A stretch of 64,000 nucleotides of DNA from contig JAFRMX010000005.1 of assembly GCA_017430455.1 (NCBI GenBank), positions 62,001 through 126,000 on the forward strand, in the 5' to 3' direction. This DNA comes from Oscillospiraceae bacterium (GTDB lineage Bacteria; Bacillota; Clostridia; Oscillospirales; Oscillospiraceae). The notes below the pieces were generated by a model. It was given only the letters and a program-made list of their open reading frames with translations. It was not told the origin of the DNA and made no database searches. The position numbers and the translations under genes are program-made. This document shows, piece by piece, positions 7,685-16,748 of the stretch (position 1 is the first letter of the stretch; each line of letters starts with the position of its first letter).

Positions 7685-8329
7685 CTATCTTCTTTTGCGC
7701 CAGTCTCTCTCTACGTCCTCTTTCCAGGAAGAGGTGATCGGACGGTTACATCGCAGTTCCGTTATCGCCTTGCCGACCGCTTCATAATTAAGGGCCGTCC
7801 CCTCGGAATCGCTGCAGTAGTTGGCAGCCTTATCCTCCGCGATACCGAGCGCTGAAGCGGTTTCGACAGCGTCGATATTCGCGCCGAGAAACAGAAACTC
7901 CCAGCCGCAGCTTTTACGCTTGCGCTCGATCATTTCCCGTACGGCGGAGGCGGTGTATTTGCGGCTGGCATTTTCCATTCCGTCCGTTGTAATGATGAAC
8001 ACGGTATGCGCGGGAACATCTTCAGGGCGAACATATCTGTGTATGCTCTCAATATGCGTGAGCGCGATTCCGATGGCGTCTATAAGTGCTGTGCATCCCC
8101 TGACATAGTACTGATCTTCCGACATCTCCGTTACATCACTCAGGCGCAATCTGTCATGAAGGAATTCTGTTCTGTCATCGAACAGAAATGTGGTCACATA
8201 GCATTCACCTTCCTGCTTACGCTGTTTTCCGATCATTCCGTTGAAACCGCCGATCGTGTCTTTTTCAAGACCGGACATGGAGCCGCTCCTGTCCAATATG
8301 AATACGAGTTCCGTTATATTGTTTTCCAT
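7685..8329 (-). CDS. VWA-domain protein, cytoplasmic
   Basis: 214-residue protein consisting almost entirely of one von Willebrand factor A domain. The metal-ion-dependent adhesion site is intact: D-R-S-G-S-M-S near residue 13, a conserved Thr in G-C-T-A-L-I-D-A and Asp in I-T-T-D-G-M-E-N. No signal peptide, so it acts inside the cell, like TerY-type VWA proteins. ATG 8329 is chosen because AGGAGG lies just upstream; the frame stays open further but without a ribosome binding site. Its partner and function are unknown. Confidence 0.85.
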   Translation of the reverse strand: MENNITELVFILDRSGSMSGLEKDTIGGFNGMIGKQRKQEGECYVTTFLFDDRTEFLHDRLRLSDVTEMSEDQYYVRGCTALIDAIGIALTHIESIHRYVRPEDVPAHTVFIITTDGMENASRKYTASAVREMIERKRKSCGWEFLFLGANIDAVETASALGIAEDKAANYCSDSEGTALNYEAVGKAITELRCNRPITSSWKEDVERDWRKRR

Positions 8330-8378
8330 TCGGAAAACCTCCTTTTCTGTTATGATCGGATTATATGACACAAAAAAA

Positions 8379-8412
8379 CAAAAAATGTCGCCTGCCAGGC
8401 GACACTTTTTGT
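8379..8412 (-). terminator. Terminator after the HTH gene
   Basis: Stem TGTCGCCTG/CAGGCGACA extended by ACAAAAA/TTTTTGT. Read on the minus strand it is followed by two runs of six and seven T. It lies between the HTH gene (ends 8465) and the VWA gene (starts 8329), so these two are probably separate transcripts. Confidence 0.88.
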
Positions 8413-8464
8413 AAAAGACTTGTTCTCGCTTCTGCCCCAACGGTTTCAGAGCGCAAAAAAGTTT

Positions 8465-8995
8465 TCAGATCCCCAATAAAGGCTGGTCAAACGAGAAAAG
8501 AGCGTCATTAATTTCAAAAATATTGTAATTTTTATTCACAATAAAGTACTCGACAATTACGTCCAGTTTACTGGAATGTGAAACGGCGTAGCCGGCCTTC
8601 CCGAGAAGCTCCCTGGTCTCTTCAAGAGACAGCCTGAGGGCGATTGCAAAAGCAAAGGCCGTCGTCTTCTTCGGAGAATATCCTGCGTCATTTCTGATCT
8701 TGGAGAAATGCTTGCGGTCGATATTTGCCATCCTGTAGCACTCCGAATCGGTAAGCCCCTCTTCGGCGATCTTTCGCATAAGCATCTGGGTAAAGCTCTC
8801 ATCCAGCGCGTTTACCCTGTATTCCAATGAAGAGGCCGCGTTTGGAATATGCTCAAACGGAGCGGGAGAAGAACTTGAAGCATAATCCGATCTCGGAGCT
8901 TCCATGTGTTCTTGCTCAAGAATATCTGCCAGATAGGCGCTTATCTCCGCATACAGTCCGTCGCTTATTCGTTTGTTGTCTCCGTACGTTTTCAT
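8465..8995 (-). CDS. HTH DNA-binding protein
   Basis: 176-residue cytoplasmic protein. The C-terminal half has a helix-turn-helix of the XRE-like kind ([20 protein letters not shown]), followed by a conserved helical region containing [16 protein letters not shown]. The first 70 residues are polar and Ser/Pro-rich. This family is often seen beside VWA or macro-domain genes in Clostridia (from memory). The ATG lies only 6 bases after an extended -10 box and has no ribosome binding site, so its mRNA may be leaderless. Confidence 0.75.
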   Translation of the reverse strand: MKTYGDNKRISDGLYAEISAYLADILEQEHMEAPRSDYASSSSPAPFEHIPNAASSLEYRVNALDESFTQMLMRKIAEEGLTDSECYRMANIDRKHFSKIRNDAGYSPKKTTAFAFAIALRLSLEETRELLGKAGYAVSHSSKLDVIVEYFIVNKNYNIFEINDALFSFDQPLLGI

Positions 8996-9001
8996 GGACA
9001 A

Positions 9002-9010
9002 ATTGTAACA
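9002..9010 (-). promoter_or_regulatory. Extended -10 promoter of the HTH gene
   Basis: TGT-TACAAT on the minus strand, an extended -10 element with no clear -35 box. Only 6 bases separate it from the ATG at 8995, so transcription should begin at or next to the start codon. Confidence 0.5.
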
Positions 9011-9105
9011 CAAATAATCCTGAACAGGAAGCAAAACCGTAGCCGTCACCACGGAGATTTATCGTCACCCGAAAAAGCGAGTGGTTTCAACGCTTCGCGC
9101 CGGTA

Positions 9106-9196
9106 GGTGACGATAATGACGGTATTTTTGAGATATGCTTGCGATCTGTATACAGCATATATCCGAAATATCGTCATTATCGTCATTACCGTCACC
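9106..9196. repeat. Inverted-repeat module A
   Basis: A 16-base arm (GGTGACGATAATGACG, 9106-9121) and its near-perfect complement at 9181-9196 (15 of 16; the one difference allows a G-U pair), separated by 59 bases. The right arm is preceded by a further partial copy, CGTCATTAT, and GTCACC words also occur at 9045 and 9064. Confidence 0.7.
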
Positions 9197-9231
9197 AACT
9201 CAGTAATTTCAATGGTTTCAAAAAACACGTC

Positions 9232-9256
9232 AGCGTCACTCCGGTGACGCTTTTTA
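9232..9256 (+). terminator. Terminator-like hairpin after module A
   Basis: Perfect 8-bp stem AGCGTCAC/GTGACGCT with a TCCG tetraloop, followed by TTTTT. The stem is built from the same GTGACG word as module A. Confidence 0.65.
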
Positions 9257-9300
9257 ATAGTCTGACAGTATATAGAATAATAGGCTTATACGGGAATACA

Positions 9301-9422
9301 TAAGTGAGGCAAGTGGAGTAAGTAAGGCACTTATATAATCTTTTTGCTGAAGATCAGATCTGTGTGTTTTGTCTTATACTTTTATGAAGTTTTGCCGATT
9401 ATTATTCCACCTGCTTCACTTA
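9301..9422. repeat. Inverted-repeat module B
   Basis: A 21-base arm at 9301-9321 (TAAGTGAGGCAAGTGGAGTA plus A) and its complement at 9402-9422, matching at 18 of 21 positions; all three differences are A/G changes that keep pairing through G-U or A-C. The 80-base loop is AT-rich. Confidence 0.7.
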
Positions 9423-9463
9423 ATCGTATTCAAAGCCTTGGTATTAAAGGGATCAAATAAAGA

Positions 9464-9486
9464 GAGACAGACAGATAATCTGTCTC
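9464..9486. repeat. Hairpin after module B
   Basis: Perfect 8-bp stem GAGACAGA/TCTGTCTC with a 7-base loop. It is followed by CTTCTGTTCCACTTACTTCA and then CCTG, and lies in the same context (AAAGAGA before, TTCACCTG and AGCATTA after) as the hairpin at 9832-9862, so the two are related copies. Confidence 0.65.
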
Positions 9487-9575
9487 ACTTCTGTTCCACT
9501 TACTTCACCTGATAATCTTCAGCCAGAAAAGCATTAGAGGAATAATATCGGCCGGAAATTTTATTCAGGGAGATG

Positions 9576-9822
9576 AACGGTGAACACGGGTGAACGCCCG
9601 GTGCACTCCGCCAAGCAGCTGAAAGTGCTGTGATGCAACGGCTCAGCCGTTAAGTGAAAGCGTGCACAGACATTAAAACTTTTTGTTTTTCTGCAGATAT
9701 ACGTATATTTTATAATTTTTTCGGATTTTCAAAAAGGACGTGCACTGCGTGCACAAGTCTTGAAACAAGAGAGTTTTTCCAAGGAATAAACGTGCACTGT
9801 TGATTCACATGTTCACACCGTT
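9576..9822. repeat. Inverted-repeat module C
   Basis: The left arm (9576-9606) contains AACGGTG, GTGAAC and GTGCAC in order; the right arm (9792-9822) is the complement of AACGGTG, GTGAA and GTGCAC in matching order, with small indels. Additional GTGCAC words occur at 9662, 9740 and 9749. A small perfect hairpin AACGGCT/AGCCGTT lies inside. Confidence 0.55.
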
Positions 9823-9831
9823 AATATAAAG

Positions 9832-9862
9832 AGACAGAGGCGGGAATTCCCTGCCTCTGTCT
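9832..9862. repeat. Hairpin after module C
   Basis: Perfect 10-bp stem AGACAGAGGC/GCCTCTGTCT enclosing the palindrome GGGAATTCCC. Flanks resemble those of the hairpin at 9464-9486. Confidence 0.65.
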
Positions 9863-9947
9863 GCTTCACCTGGTTTGCCAAGATATATCAAGAAGAAACG
9901 CAGAGGGATAAGCATTAAAATATGAACTTCACAAAGTATATAAACAG

Positions 9948-9975
9948 AAGGCCGGTGCGTTGGTGCACCGGCCTT
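9948..9975 (-). terminator. Terminator of groESL
   Basis: Perfect 11-bp stem AAGGCCGGTGC/GCACCGGCCTT with a 6-base loop, located 24 bases after the groEL stop on the minus strand. The following T content (CTGTTTATATAC) is modest. Confidence 0.75.
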
Positions 9976-9998
9976 ATAAAGTAGTTTTGATTAAGTTA

Positions 9999-11627
<1,629 letters not shown>

Positions 11628-11638
11628 CTATATCCTCC

Positions 11639-11923
11639 TTATTCGATTACAGCGAGAATATCGCTCTGTTTGACTATGGTGTATTCTTCCTCTTCGAGCT
11701 TGACCTTAGTCCCGCTGTATTTTCCGACGAGAACCTTCTCGCCTGCTTTGACTATCATTTTGACTTCATTCCCATCGATCATGCCGCCGGGGCCGACCTC
11801 GACCACTTCATAGATCTCGGGCTTCTCCTGAGCGGATGAAGCGAGAAAGATTCCGCCGGCAGTCTTTTCTTCGGCTGCGCCCTGCTTGAGGACTACGCGG
11901 TCTGCCAAAGGTTTCAGTTTCAT
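11639..11923 (-). CDS. groES: Co-chaperonin GroES (Hsp10)
   Basis: 94 residues, usual length. N-terminal L-K-P-L-A-D-R-V-V signature, a mobile-loop region near residues 18-32 and the G-D-x-V/V-L-V-G-K-Y-S-G-T block. It forms the seven-subunit lid of GroEL. First gene of the groESL operon, with GGAGGC ahead of the ATG and the CIRCE operator about 45 bases upstream. Confidence 0.98.
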   Translation of the reverse strand: MKLKPLADRVVLKQGAAEEKTAGGIFLASSAQEKPEIYEVVEVGPGGMIDGNEVKMIVKAGEKVLVGKYSGTKVKLEEEEYTIVKQSDILAVIE

Positions 11924-11966
11924 ATATATGCCTCCAAAATAAAAATATTAACTAAAAAGATCATCG

Positions 11967-11993
11967 TTAGCACTCTTTGGTGCCGAGTGCTAA
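11967..11993 (-). promoter_or_regulatory. CIRCE operator (HrcA site)
   Basis: Exact consensus TTAGCACTC-N9-GAGTGCTAA. The symmetry continues for 5 more bases on each side (CATCG/CGATG), making 14-bp arms. CIRCE is the binding site of the HrcA repressor and gives heat-shock control of groESL. It lies just downstream of the -10 box. Confidence 0.98.
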
Positions 11994-12000
11994 CGATGCT

Positions 12001-12028
12001 ATATTACCACATTTTATTATTTTTGCAA
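12001..12028 (-). promoter_or_regulatory. Sigma-A promoter of groESL
   Basis: On the minus strand, TTGCAA, a 16-base AT-rich spacer and TAATAT, ending 7 bases before the CIRCE element. Confidence 0.8.
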
Positions 12029-12107
12029 TAGCTTTTTTCTGTTTTAATTTGAATTCAAAATTTGTTAATAAAAGCCGTAAATCTGCAAAGGCGGGGTGAA
12101 TACCTTC

Positions 12108-14414
12108 TTAGCGTATAATCAGGACGTCCGCTTCGGATGAGAGAGATACGGAATCGAGCTGCCCGTGCGAATCAATGATTTTTTGGGCTATACTGTCTTC
12201 AACCTCTTTTTGTATAAGGCGGCGAAGATTTCTCGCGCCGTAATTTACGCTGTAGCCTTTCTGTACCAGATAATCCAGCGCACAGTCATCCCATGAAAGG
12301 GAAATATTTCTCTCGTTGAGGCAGTCTTTTACCTCTTTGAGCATGAGCTCCGCTATGCTGCGGAAGTTCTCTTCACTCAGAGAGTTGAAGCACACTACCT
12401 CGTCGACCCTGTTGATAAATTCAGGTCTGAGGAATTCTCCAAGAGCCTTCAGAGAGCGTTCACGGCTCATTTCAGTGAGAGAGCTGCCGAAGCCGACGCT
12501 TCCCGAGCTGTTGGAGCTGCCTGCGTTTGTAGTCATTATGATAACAGTGTTTTCAAAATTGACTGTGCGTCCCTGGGAGTCTGTGATCCTGCCGTCATCA
12601 AGTATCTGGAGCAGTATATTCATGACGTCGGGATGAGCTTTTTCTATTTCGTCGAAAAGAATGACAGAGTACGGTTTGCGCCTGATCTTTTCGGTGAGCT
12701 GTCCGGCTTCATCATAACCAACATAACCGGGAGGGGAGCCTATTATGCGGGAAACAGAGAATTTCTCCATAAATTCCGACATATCAAGTCTTATCAGCGA
12801 TTCAGGACTGTCGAAGAGATCGGCCGCGAGCCGCTTGACAAGTTCTGTTTTGCCGACGCCTGTCCCGCCCACGAAAATAAAGCTTACTGGCTTTCTCTTG
12901 ACCTGCAGACCGACACGGTTGCGACGGATCGCGCTGCAGACTGCGTCTACAGCCTCATCCTGTCCGATAATATTTTTCTTTAAGCGATAATCCAAGCCGG
13001 CAAGACGCTGAAGCTCATCTTCTTTTACCGAAGAAGCAGGTATCTTTGTCCAAAGTTCAATGATACGAGCCAGATTATCTTTTGTAAGACTCGGCATATC
13101 TTTGGCTTTCAGGGCGTCCAATTCGTTGTTGAGCTGAATGGTGCGGCTTCTGATCTCGGCGAGTCGTTCGAAGTGTTCCTGCTCTGTATCCTCCAGAAGC
13201 AGTTCCGATTCTTTGTTGAGATCGGCGATCTCCTTATTCAGAATATCGCTCCTGGCAATATCCGGATTCTTCAGATTTACGTCACTGCAGGCCTCATCCA
13301 GAAGATCTATTGCCTTATCAGGCAAAAAGCGGTCGGTTATATACCGTTCGGATAGAATAACGGCCTGGCGGCACATTTCTTCGGAAATGTGCACTCCGTG
13401 GAAGCGTTCGTAGTAATGCGCTATTCCTTTCAGGATCTCAATACTGTCTTCAATTGAAGGCTCAGCAACAGTTACGGGCTGGAATCTTCTCTCAAGGGCT
13501 GCATCTTTTTCTATATGTTTGCGGTATTCGGTAAAGGTAGTAGCTCCAATGACCTGAATTTCGCCTCTTGAAAGCGCCGGTTTCAGGATATTGGCTGCGT
13601 TCATACTGCCCTCGGCATCACCGGCGCCGACGATGTTATGGATCTCGTCAATAACAAGGATGACGTTGCCCTGCTTGCGTATCTCTTCGATAAGCCCCTT
13701 CATGCGGCTCTCAAATTGGCCTCGAAACTGTGTGCCTGCTACCAGAGCTGTAAGATCAAGGAGAAATACCTGCTTATCCTTGAGCTTGTACGGAACATTG
13801 CCGGAGGCGATCAATTGGGCGAGACCTTCCGCTATAGCTGTTTTTCCGACACCGGGCTCGCCGATAAGACAAGGATTGTTTTTCTGACGCCGGTTAAGTA
13901 TCTGTATGACTCTCTCCAGTTCCTCATGCCTGCCGATCATTCGGTCAAGCTTGCCCTCGCGAGCCCGGTTCGTCAAATCGATACAGTATTGATCCAGAAA
14001 ACGGCGCTTTCCTTTCCTCTGGTTTGTCTGAGCGTTGCTTCTGCCCGACTGTCCGTCAGTTTCAGGGGTCTTCCCGTGATCATTCGGGTCACTGCCTGCG
14101 CCCCCGTTCATGAACATCTTAAAGAAGGGAAAAGTCGGAGCTTTACCTTCGCTGTCCGCATCGCCATCATCCTCTGCATCCTGAGGCATTAGCTGCTCGA
14201 GTCCGCCGAAAGCACCTGCCATGGCTTCTGTAGCCTGTTCGATATCGTCATCGGAAATACCAAATCGGTTCATCATATCATCTATGGCAGGAAGGTGAAG
14301 CTCTCGGGCACATTTAAGACAGTAGCCCTCGTTTTTCTGGATTCCGTTTTCACTTTTTGTTACAAATATTACAGCTACGTTCTTTCCGCAGCGTGAACAC
14401 ATAGCGGCCTGCAT
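12108..14414 (-). CDS. clpE: ClpE-type AAA+ unfoldase with N-terminal zinc finger
   Basis: 768-residue Hsp100 ATPase that unfolds proteins for ClpP degradation or refolding. N-terminal zinc finger C6-x2-C9-x22-C32-x2-C35 as in ClpE, in place of the ClpC double-repeat domain. Then an acidic low-complexity linker (residues about 78-135), first AAA+ domain with Walker A G-E-P-G-V-G-K-T (185-192) and V-I-D-E-I-H, a coiled-coil middle domain, and second AAA+ domain with G-G-T-G-V-G-K-T and F-D-E-I-E-K. A V-G-F tripeptide suits ClpP binding. Slightly longer than B. subtilis ClpE (699). The cvpA-like gene lies 21 bases upstream; no CIRCE copy is seen here. Confidence 0.88.
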   Translation of the reverse strand: MQAAMCSRCGKNVAVIFVTKSENGIQKNEGYCLKCARELHLPAIDDMMNRFGISDDDIEQATEAMAGAFGGLEQLMPQDAEDDGDADSEGKAPTFPFFKMFMNGGAGSDPNDHGKTPETDGQSGRSNAQTNQRKGKRRFLDQYCIDLTNRAREGKLDRMIGRHEELERVIQILNRRQKNNPCLIGEPGVGKTAIAEGLAQLIASGNVPYKLKDKQVFLLDLTALVAGTQFRGQFESRMKGLIEEIRKQGNVILVIDEIHNIVGAGDAEGSMNAANILKPALSRGEIQVIGATTFTEYRKHIEKDAALERRFQPVTVAEPSIEDSIEILKGIAHYYERFHGVHISEEMCRQAVILSERYITDRFLPDKAIDLLDEACSDVNLKNPDIARSDILNKEIADLNKESELLLEDTEQEHFERLAEIRSRTIQLNNELDALKAKDMPSLTKDNLARIIELWTKIPASSVKEDELQRLAGLDYRLKKNIIGQDEAVDAVCSAIRRNRVGLQVKRKPVSFIFVGGTGVGKTELVKRLAADLFDSPESLIRLDMSEFMEKFSVSRIIGSPPGYVGYDEAGQLTEKIRRKPYSVILFDEIEKAHPDVMNILLQILDDGRITDSQGRTVNFENTVIIMTTNAGSSNSSGSVGFGSSLTEMSRERSLKALGEFLRPEFINRVDEVVCFNSLSEENFRSIAELMLKEVKDCLNERNISLSWDDCALDYLVQKGYSVNYGARNLRRLIQKEVEDSIAQKIIDSHGQLDSVSLSSEADVLIIR

Positions 14415-14435
14415 AAATAACCTACAGAGTTCTCC

Positions 14436-15152
14436 TTATATTATGTTTTTGGTAAGAAACTTTATCGACAGGAAAAAGCGGCCGAGGAGTGTACTTTCCA
14501 AAGTATCTCTGCCAAGAATAAGGCCCAGAAAACTTAAAGCCCAGCACAGAAGTATACAATATACGACTCCTTTGAGAAAGCCGGTTACGCTGCCGCCTAT
14601 CTCATCGAGGGTCTCCATGTTTGGAAGACGCAGCGAGAGATTGAAAAGATTTGCAATCGCCACAATCAGCATTAACAGCAGAAGGAATGCGATGACAGTT
14701 CCGAAAACATATGAAAGCGAGTCACAGAGCGTGTCGGAGACGGCAGACTGGAGGTCAGCGCCCGAGCTGTCACTCAGTTCAACAGCCCTGCTGGCCAAAG
14801 TCCGAGCTGAAGCTTTAGAGAGCCCTGCGTATATTACACAGTTATAGGCATAGTCATATCTCAGGGAGGGATCTTCGGCGAGAATGTCATTTATTGATTT
14901 TTCCGTATCCTCGTAGCCAAGCTCGGAGAGAATGAAATCTTTAGCATCTGCAGAATCGAGGAAACCTTCCACAAACGGCTCTGCAGCAGGGATTATCTCC
15001 GGAGAAAATGCTGAGGAGAGCAAAGCTCCGCCGTAGAGAGAGATAACTATCGCCAGAATACCTGCGATACCGCCGATAAGACCGCGCTTAAAGCCGTTCC
15101 ATGTACAGGCAGCGACTATGAATATTAAAACGAAGTCTATTACGATCTTCAT
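14436..15152 (-). CDS. CvpA-family membrane protein
   Basis: 238-residue membrane protein. It opens with D-F-V-L-I and the W-N-G-F-K-R-G-L-I-G-G-I-A-G motif of the CvpA/colicin V production family, has two N-terminal and two C-terminal hydrophobic helices, and a long polar insert (residues about 55-145) between them. Exact biochemical role of the family is unsettled. It precedes the clpE-like gene by 21 bases and may be cotranscribed. GGAGAGGCGCA lies ahead of the ATG. Confidence 0.8.
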   Translation of the reverse strand: MKIVIDFVLIFIVAACTWNGFKRGLIGGIAGILAIVISLYGGALLSSAFSPEIIPAAEPFVEGFLDSADAKDFILSELGYEDTEKSINDILAEDPSLRYDYAYNCVIYAGLSKASARTLASRAVELSDSSGADLQSAVSDTLCDSLSYVFGTVIAFLLLLMLIVAIANLFNLSLRLPNMETLDEIGGSVTGFLKGVVYCILLCWALSFLGLILGRDTLESTLLGRFFLSIKFLTKNII

Positions 15153-15207
15153 TGCGCCTCTCCTTTCTTAATTATTAATTCTATCATATATCCGGACCGG
15201 TTTGTTT

Positions 15208-15972
15208 TTAAATCGTGAACATTTTCCCGACGGGTTCTTCATACCAGAGCCGGTTCAGATACAATCCCTGAGGGGGCATCGTCGGTCCGGTAAGGCGTCT
15301 GTCGGCTTTATCCAGAAGTGACGGGATATCTTCGGGGCAGAGTTTGCCGCAGGAGGCATATACTAAAGTTCCCGCAATTGCTCTGCACATATTGTAGAGA
15401 AAACCGTCTGCGCAGATGTAGATCGAAATGATATCTCCGTCTTTTTCGACTTTGCACCATTTAACTGTACGTACAGTAGATTTTACAGGTGTGCCGAGGC
15501 TTCTGACAGCGCTGAAATCATGCGTCCCTTCAAAAGCTTTGCCTGCAGCCTTCATAAGGCTGATGTCAAGATGACGGGGATAAAAGCAGACACGGTTTTC
15601 AAGAAACGGATCCCTTATTTTTGTATTCAGGATTTTATATACATATTCCTTCTGCAAACACGAGGAAATGGCGTTAAAATCATCGGGCGCTTCCATGGCA
15701 TCGGAAACGGCAATATCTCCCGGCAGATGTGCATTTACGGCCAGGGGGATCCTGTCAGCGGGAACTGTACAGTTCGTACGGAAATTTGCGCAGTATACAT
15801 TCGCATGGACGCCTGAATCGGTTCTCCCGCAGCCGGTCACGCGGATCTTTTCTTTGCAGACCTCGGATAATGCTTCTTCGACAGTTTCTGCAACAGTCTT
15901 ATCCTCTTTCTGCAGCTGCCAGCCGTGATAGGCTGTTCCGTCATATGAAAGTTTTAAAGCAAAATTCTTAAT
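15208..15972 (-). CDS. truA: tRNA pseudouridine(38-40) synthase TruA, apparent ATT start
   Basis: TruA converts U38-U40 of tRNA anticodon arms to pseudouridine. The catalytic Asp is in G-R-T-D-S-G-V-H-A; H-D-F-S-A-V and the R-A-I-A-G-T-L motif follow. The first conventional start (GTG 15840) lies at V-T-G-C-G-R-T-D and would remove the conserved N-terminus. The frame continues upstream as K-N-F-A-L-K-L-S-Y-D-G-T-A-Y-H-G-W-Q, which is clearly TruA, and the codon at the expected position is ATT (15972-15970). No ATG, GTG or TTG is available in frame. With ATT the protein is 254 residues and overlaps ecfT by 19 bases. GCGGGG lies 8 bases upstream. Confidence 0.9.
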   Translation of the reverse strand: MKNFALKLSYDGTAYHGWQLQKEDKTVAETVEEALSEVCKEKIRVTGCGRTDSGVHANVYCANFRTNCTVPADRIPLAVNAHLPGDIAVSDAMEAPDDFNAISSCLQKEYVYKILNTKIRDPFLENRVCFYPRHLDISLMKAAGKAFEGTHDFSAVRSLGTPVKSTVRTVKWCKVEKDGDIISIYICADGFLYNMCRAIAGTLVYASCGKLCPEDIPSLLDKADRRLTGPTMPPQGLYLNRLWYEEPVGKMFTI

Positions 15973-16748
15973 ATAATAAACCCCGCAAGTACTAAAGCAC
16001 CTAAAATGAGAGCAAAAGCATCTGCTTTCTTCATTTTAAGCGGATTCATTCTGGTCCTTCCTTCGCCGCCGTGGTAGCAGCGGCTTTCCATAGCGACAGC
16101 AAGTTCGTCTGCTCTTCTGAAAGCGGAGACAAACAGAGGCACCAGTACAGGAAGAAGTGCCTTTGCTCTCTGAATGAGGTTTCCGGATTCAAAATCAGCG
16201 CCTCTGGCTTTTTGAGCTGACATTATTTTGTCTGTCTCTTCAATTAGCGTGGGAATGAAACGGAGAGCGAGAGACATCATCATACTAACTTCATGGACAG
16301 GGAATTTGAGCCTTTTAAGGGGATTCAAGAGCAGTTCGAGGCCGTCCGTAAGTTCGATAGGGCTGGTCGTATATGTCAGAATAAACGTTCCTGCAATAAG
16401 AAGAACGATCCTCAATATCATCTGGACAGCCCTTTCAATGCCCTCATAAGTTATCGGCCAGCCTTCACGGATGGGAGTGCCCTTTGTGTAGAACAGGTTT
16501 AAAAGGCAGGTTAGAGCTATTATTATGATCAGGGGTTTCAGACCTTTAAGTATCGCAGAAGGTTTTATCTTTGAGAGAGCCATGACAGATAATGTCAGGG
16601 CGAGGACCAGACCGTATGCCAGCCAGGTATTTGCCTGGAAGAGACATATTATATATACGATGCAGAGAACGATCTTCGTTCTCGGATCGAGCCGGTGAAC
16701 AACTGTATTCGAAGGGAAATACTGGCCGAGGGTGATGTCTTTAAGCAT
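15954..16748 (-). CDS. ecfT: ECF transporter T component EcfT
   Basis: 264-residue integral membrane protein that couples the two ECF ATPases to vitamin- or metal-binding S components. Starts with the typical G-Q-Y-F-P-x-x-T-V-V-H-R-L-D-P-R-T-K; about five hydrophobic helices; the cytoplasmic coupling helices contain A-Q-K-A-R-G-A and M-E-S-R-C-Y (A-R-G motifs). ATG 16748 overlaps the ecfA2 stop. The order ecfA1-ecfA2-ecfT-truA is a conserved Firmicute arrangement. Shared by S components encoded elsewhere, perhaps the one at 27177. Confidence 0.96.
   Translation of the reverse strand: MLKDITLGQYFPSNTVVHRLDPRTKIVLCIVYIICLFQANTWLAYGLVLALTLSVMALSKIKPSAILKGLKPLIIIIALTCLLNLFYTKGTPIREGWPITYEGIERAVQMILRIVLLIAGTFILTYTTSPIELTDGLELLLNPLKRLKFPVHEVSMMMSLALRFIPTLIEETDKIMSAQKARGADFESGNLIQRAKALLPVLVPLFVSAFRRADELAVAMESRCYHGGEGRTRMNPLKMKKADAFALILGALVLAGFIILRILL

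Larger units (their letters stand above)
9053..9945. other. Gene-free region with repeats and hairpins
   Basis: About 890 bases without a credible gene on either strand. It consists of three successive modules, each with its own short iterated words (GTGACG/AATGACG, then AAGTGGAG/AAGTGAGGC, then GTGCAC/GTGAAC) arranged as a long imperfect inverted repeat, with strong hairpins after each. No tRNA, known ncRNA or mobile-element gene was recognised. Confidence 0.7.

Noticed and set aside
9053..9945. Repeated GTGACG and GTGCAC words considered as a CRISPR array
   Set aside because: No constant-length repeat with regular spacers, words differ between modules, no cas genes nearby.
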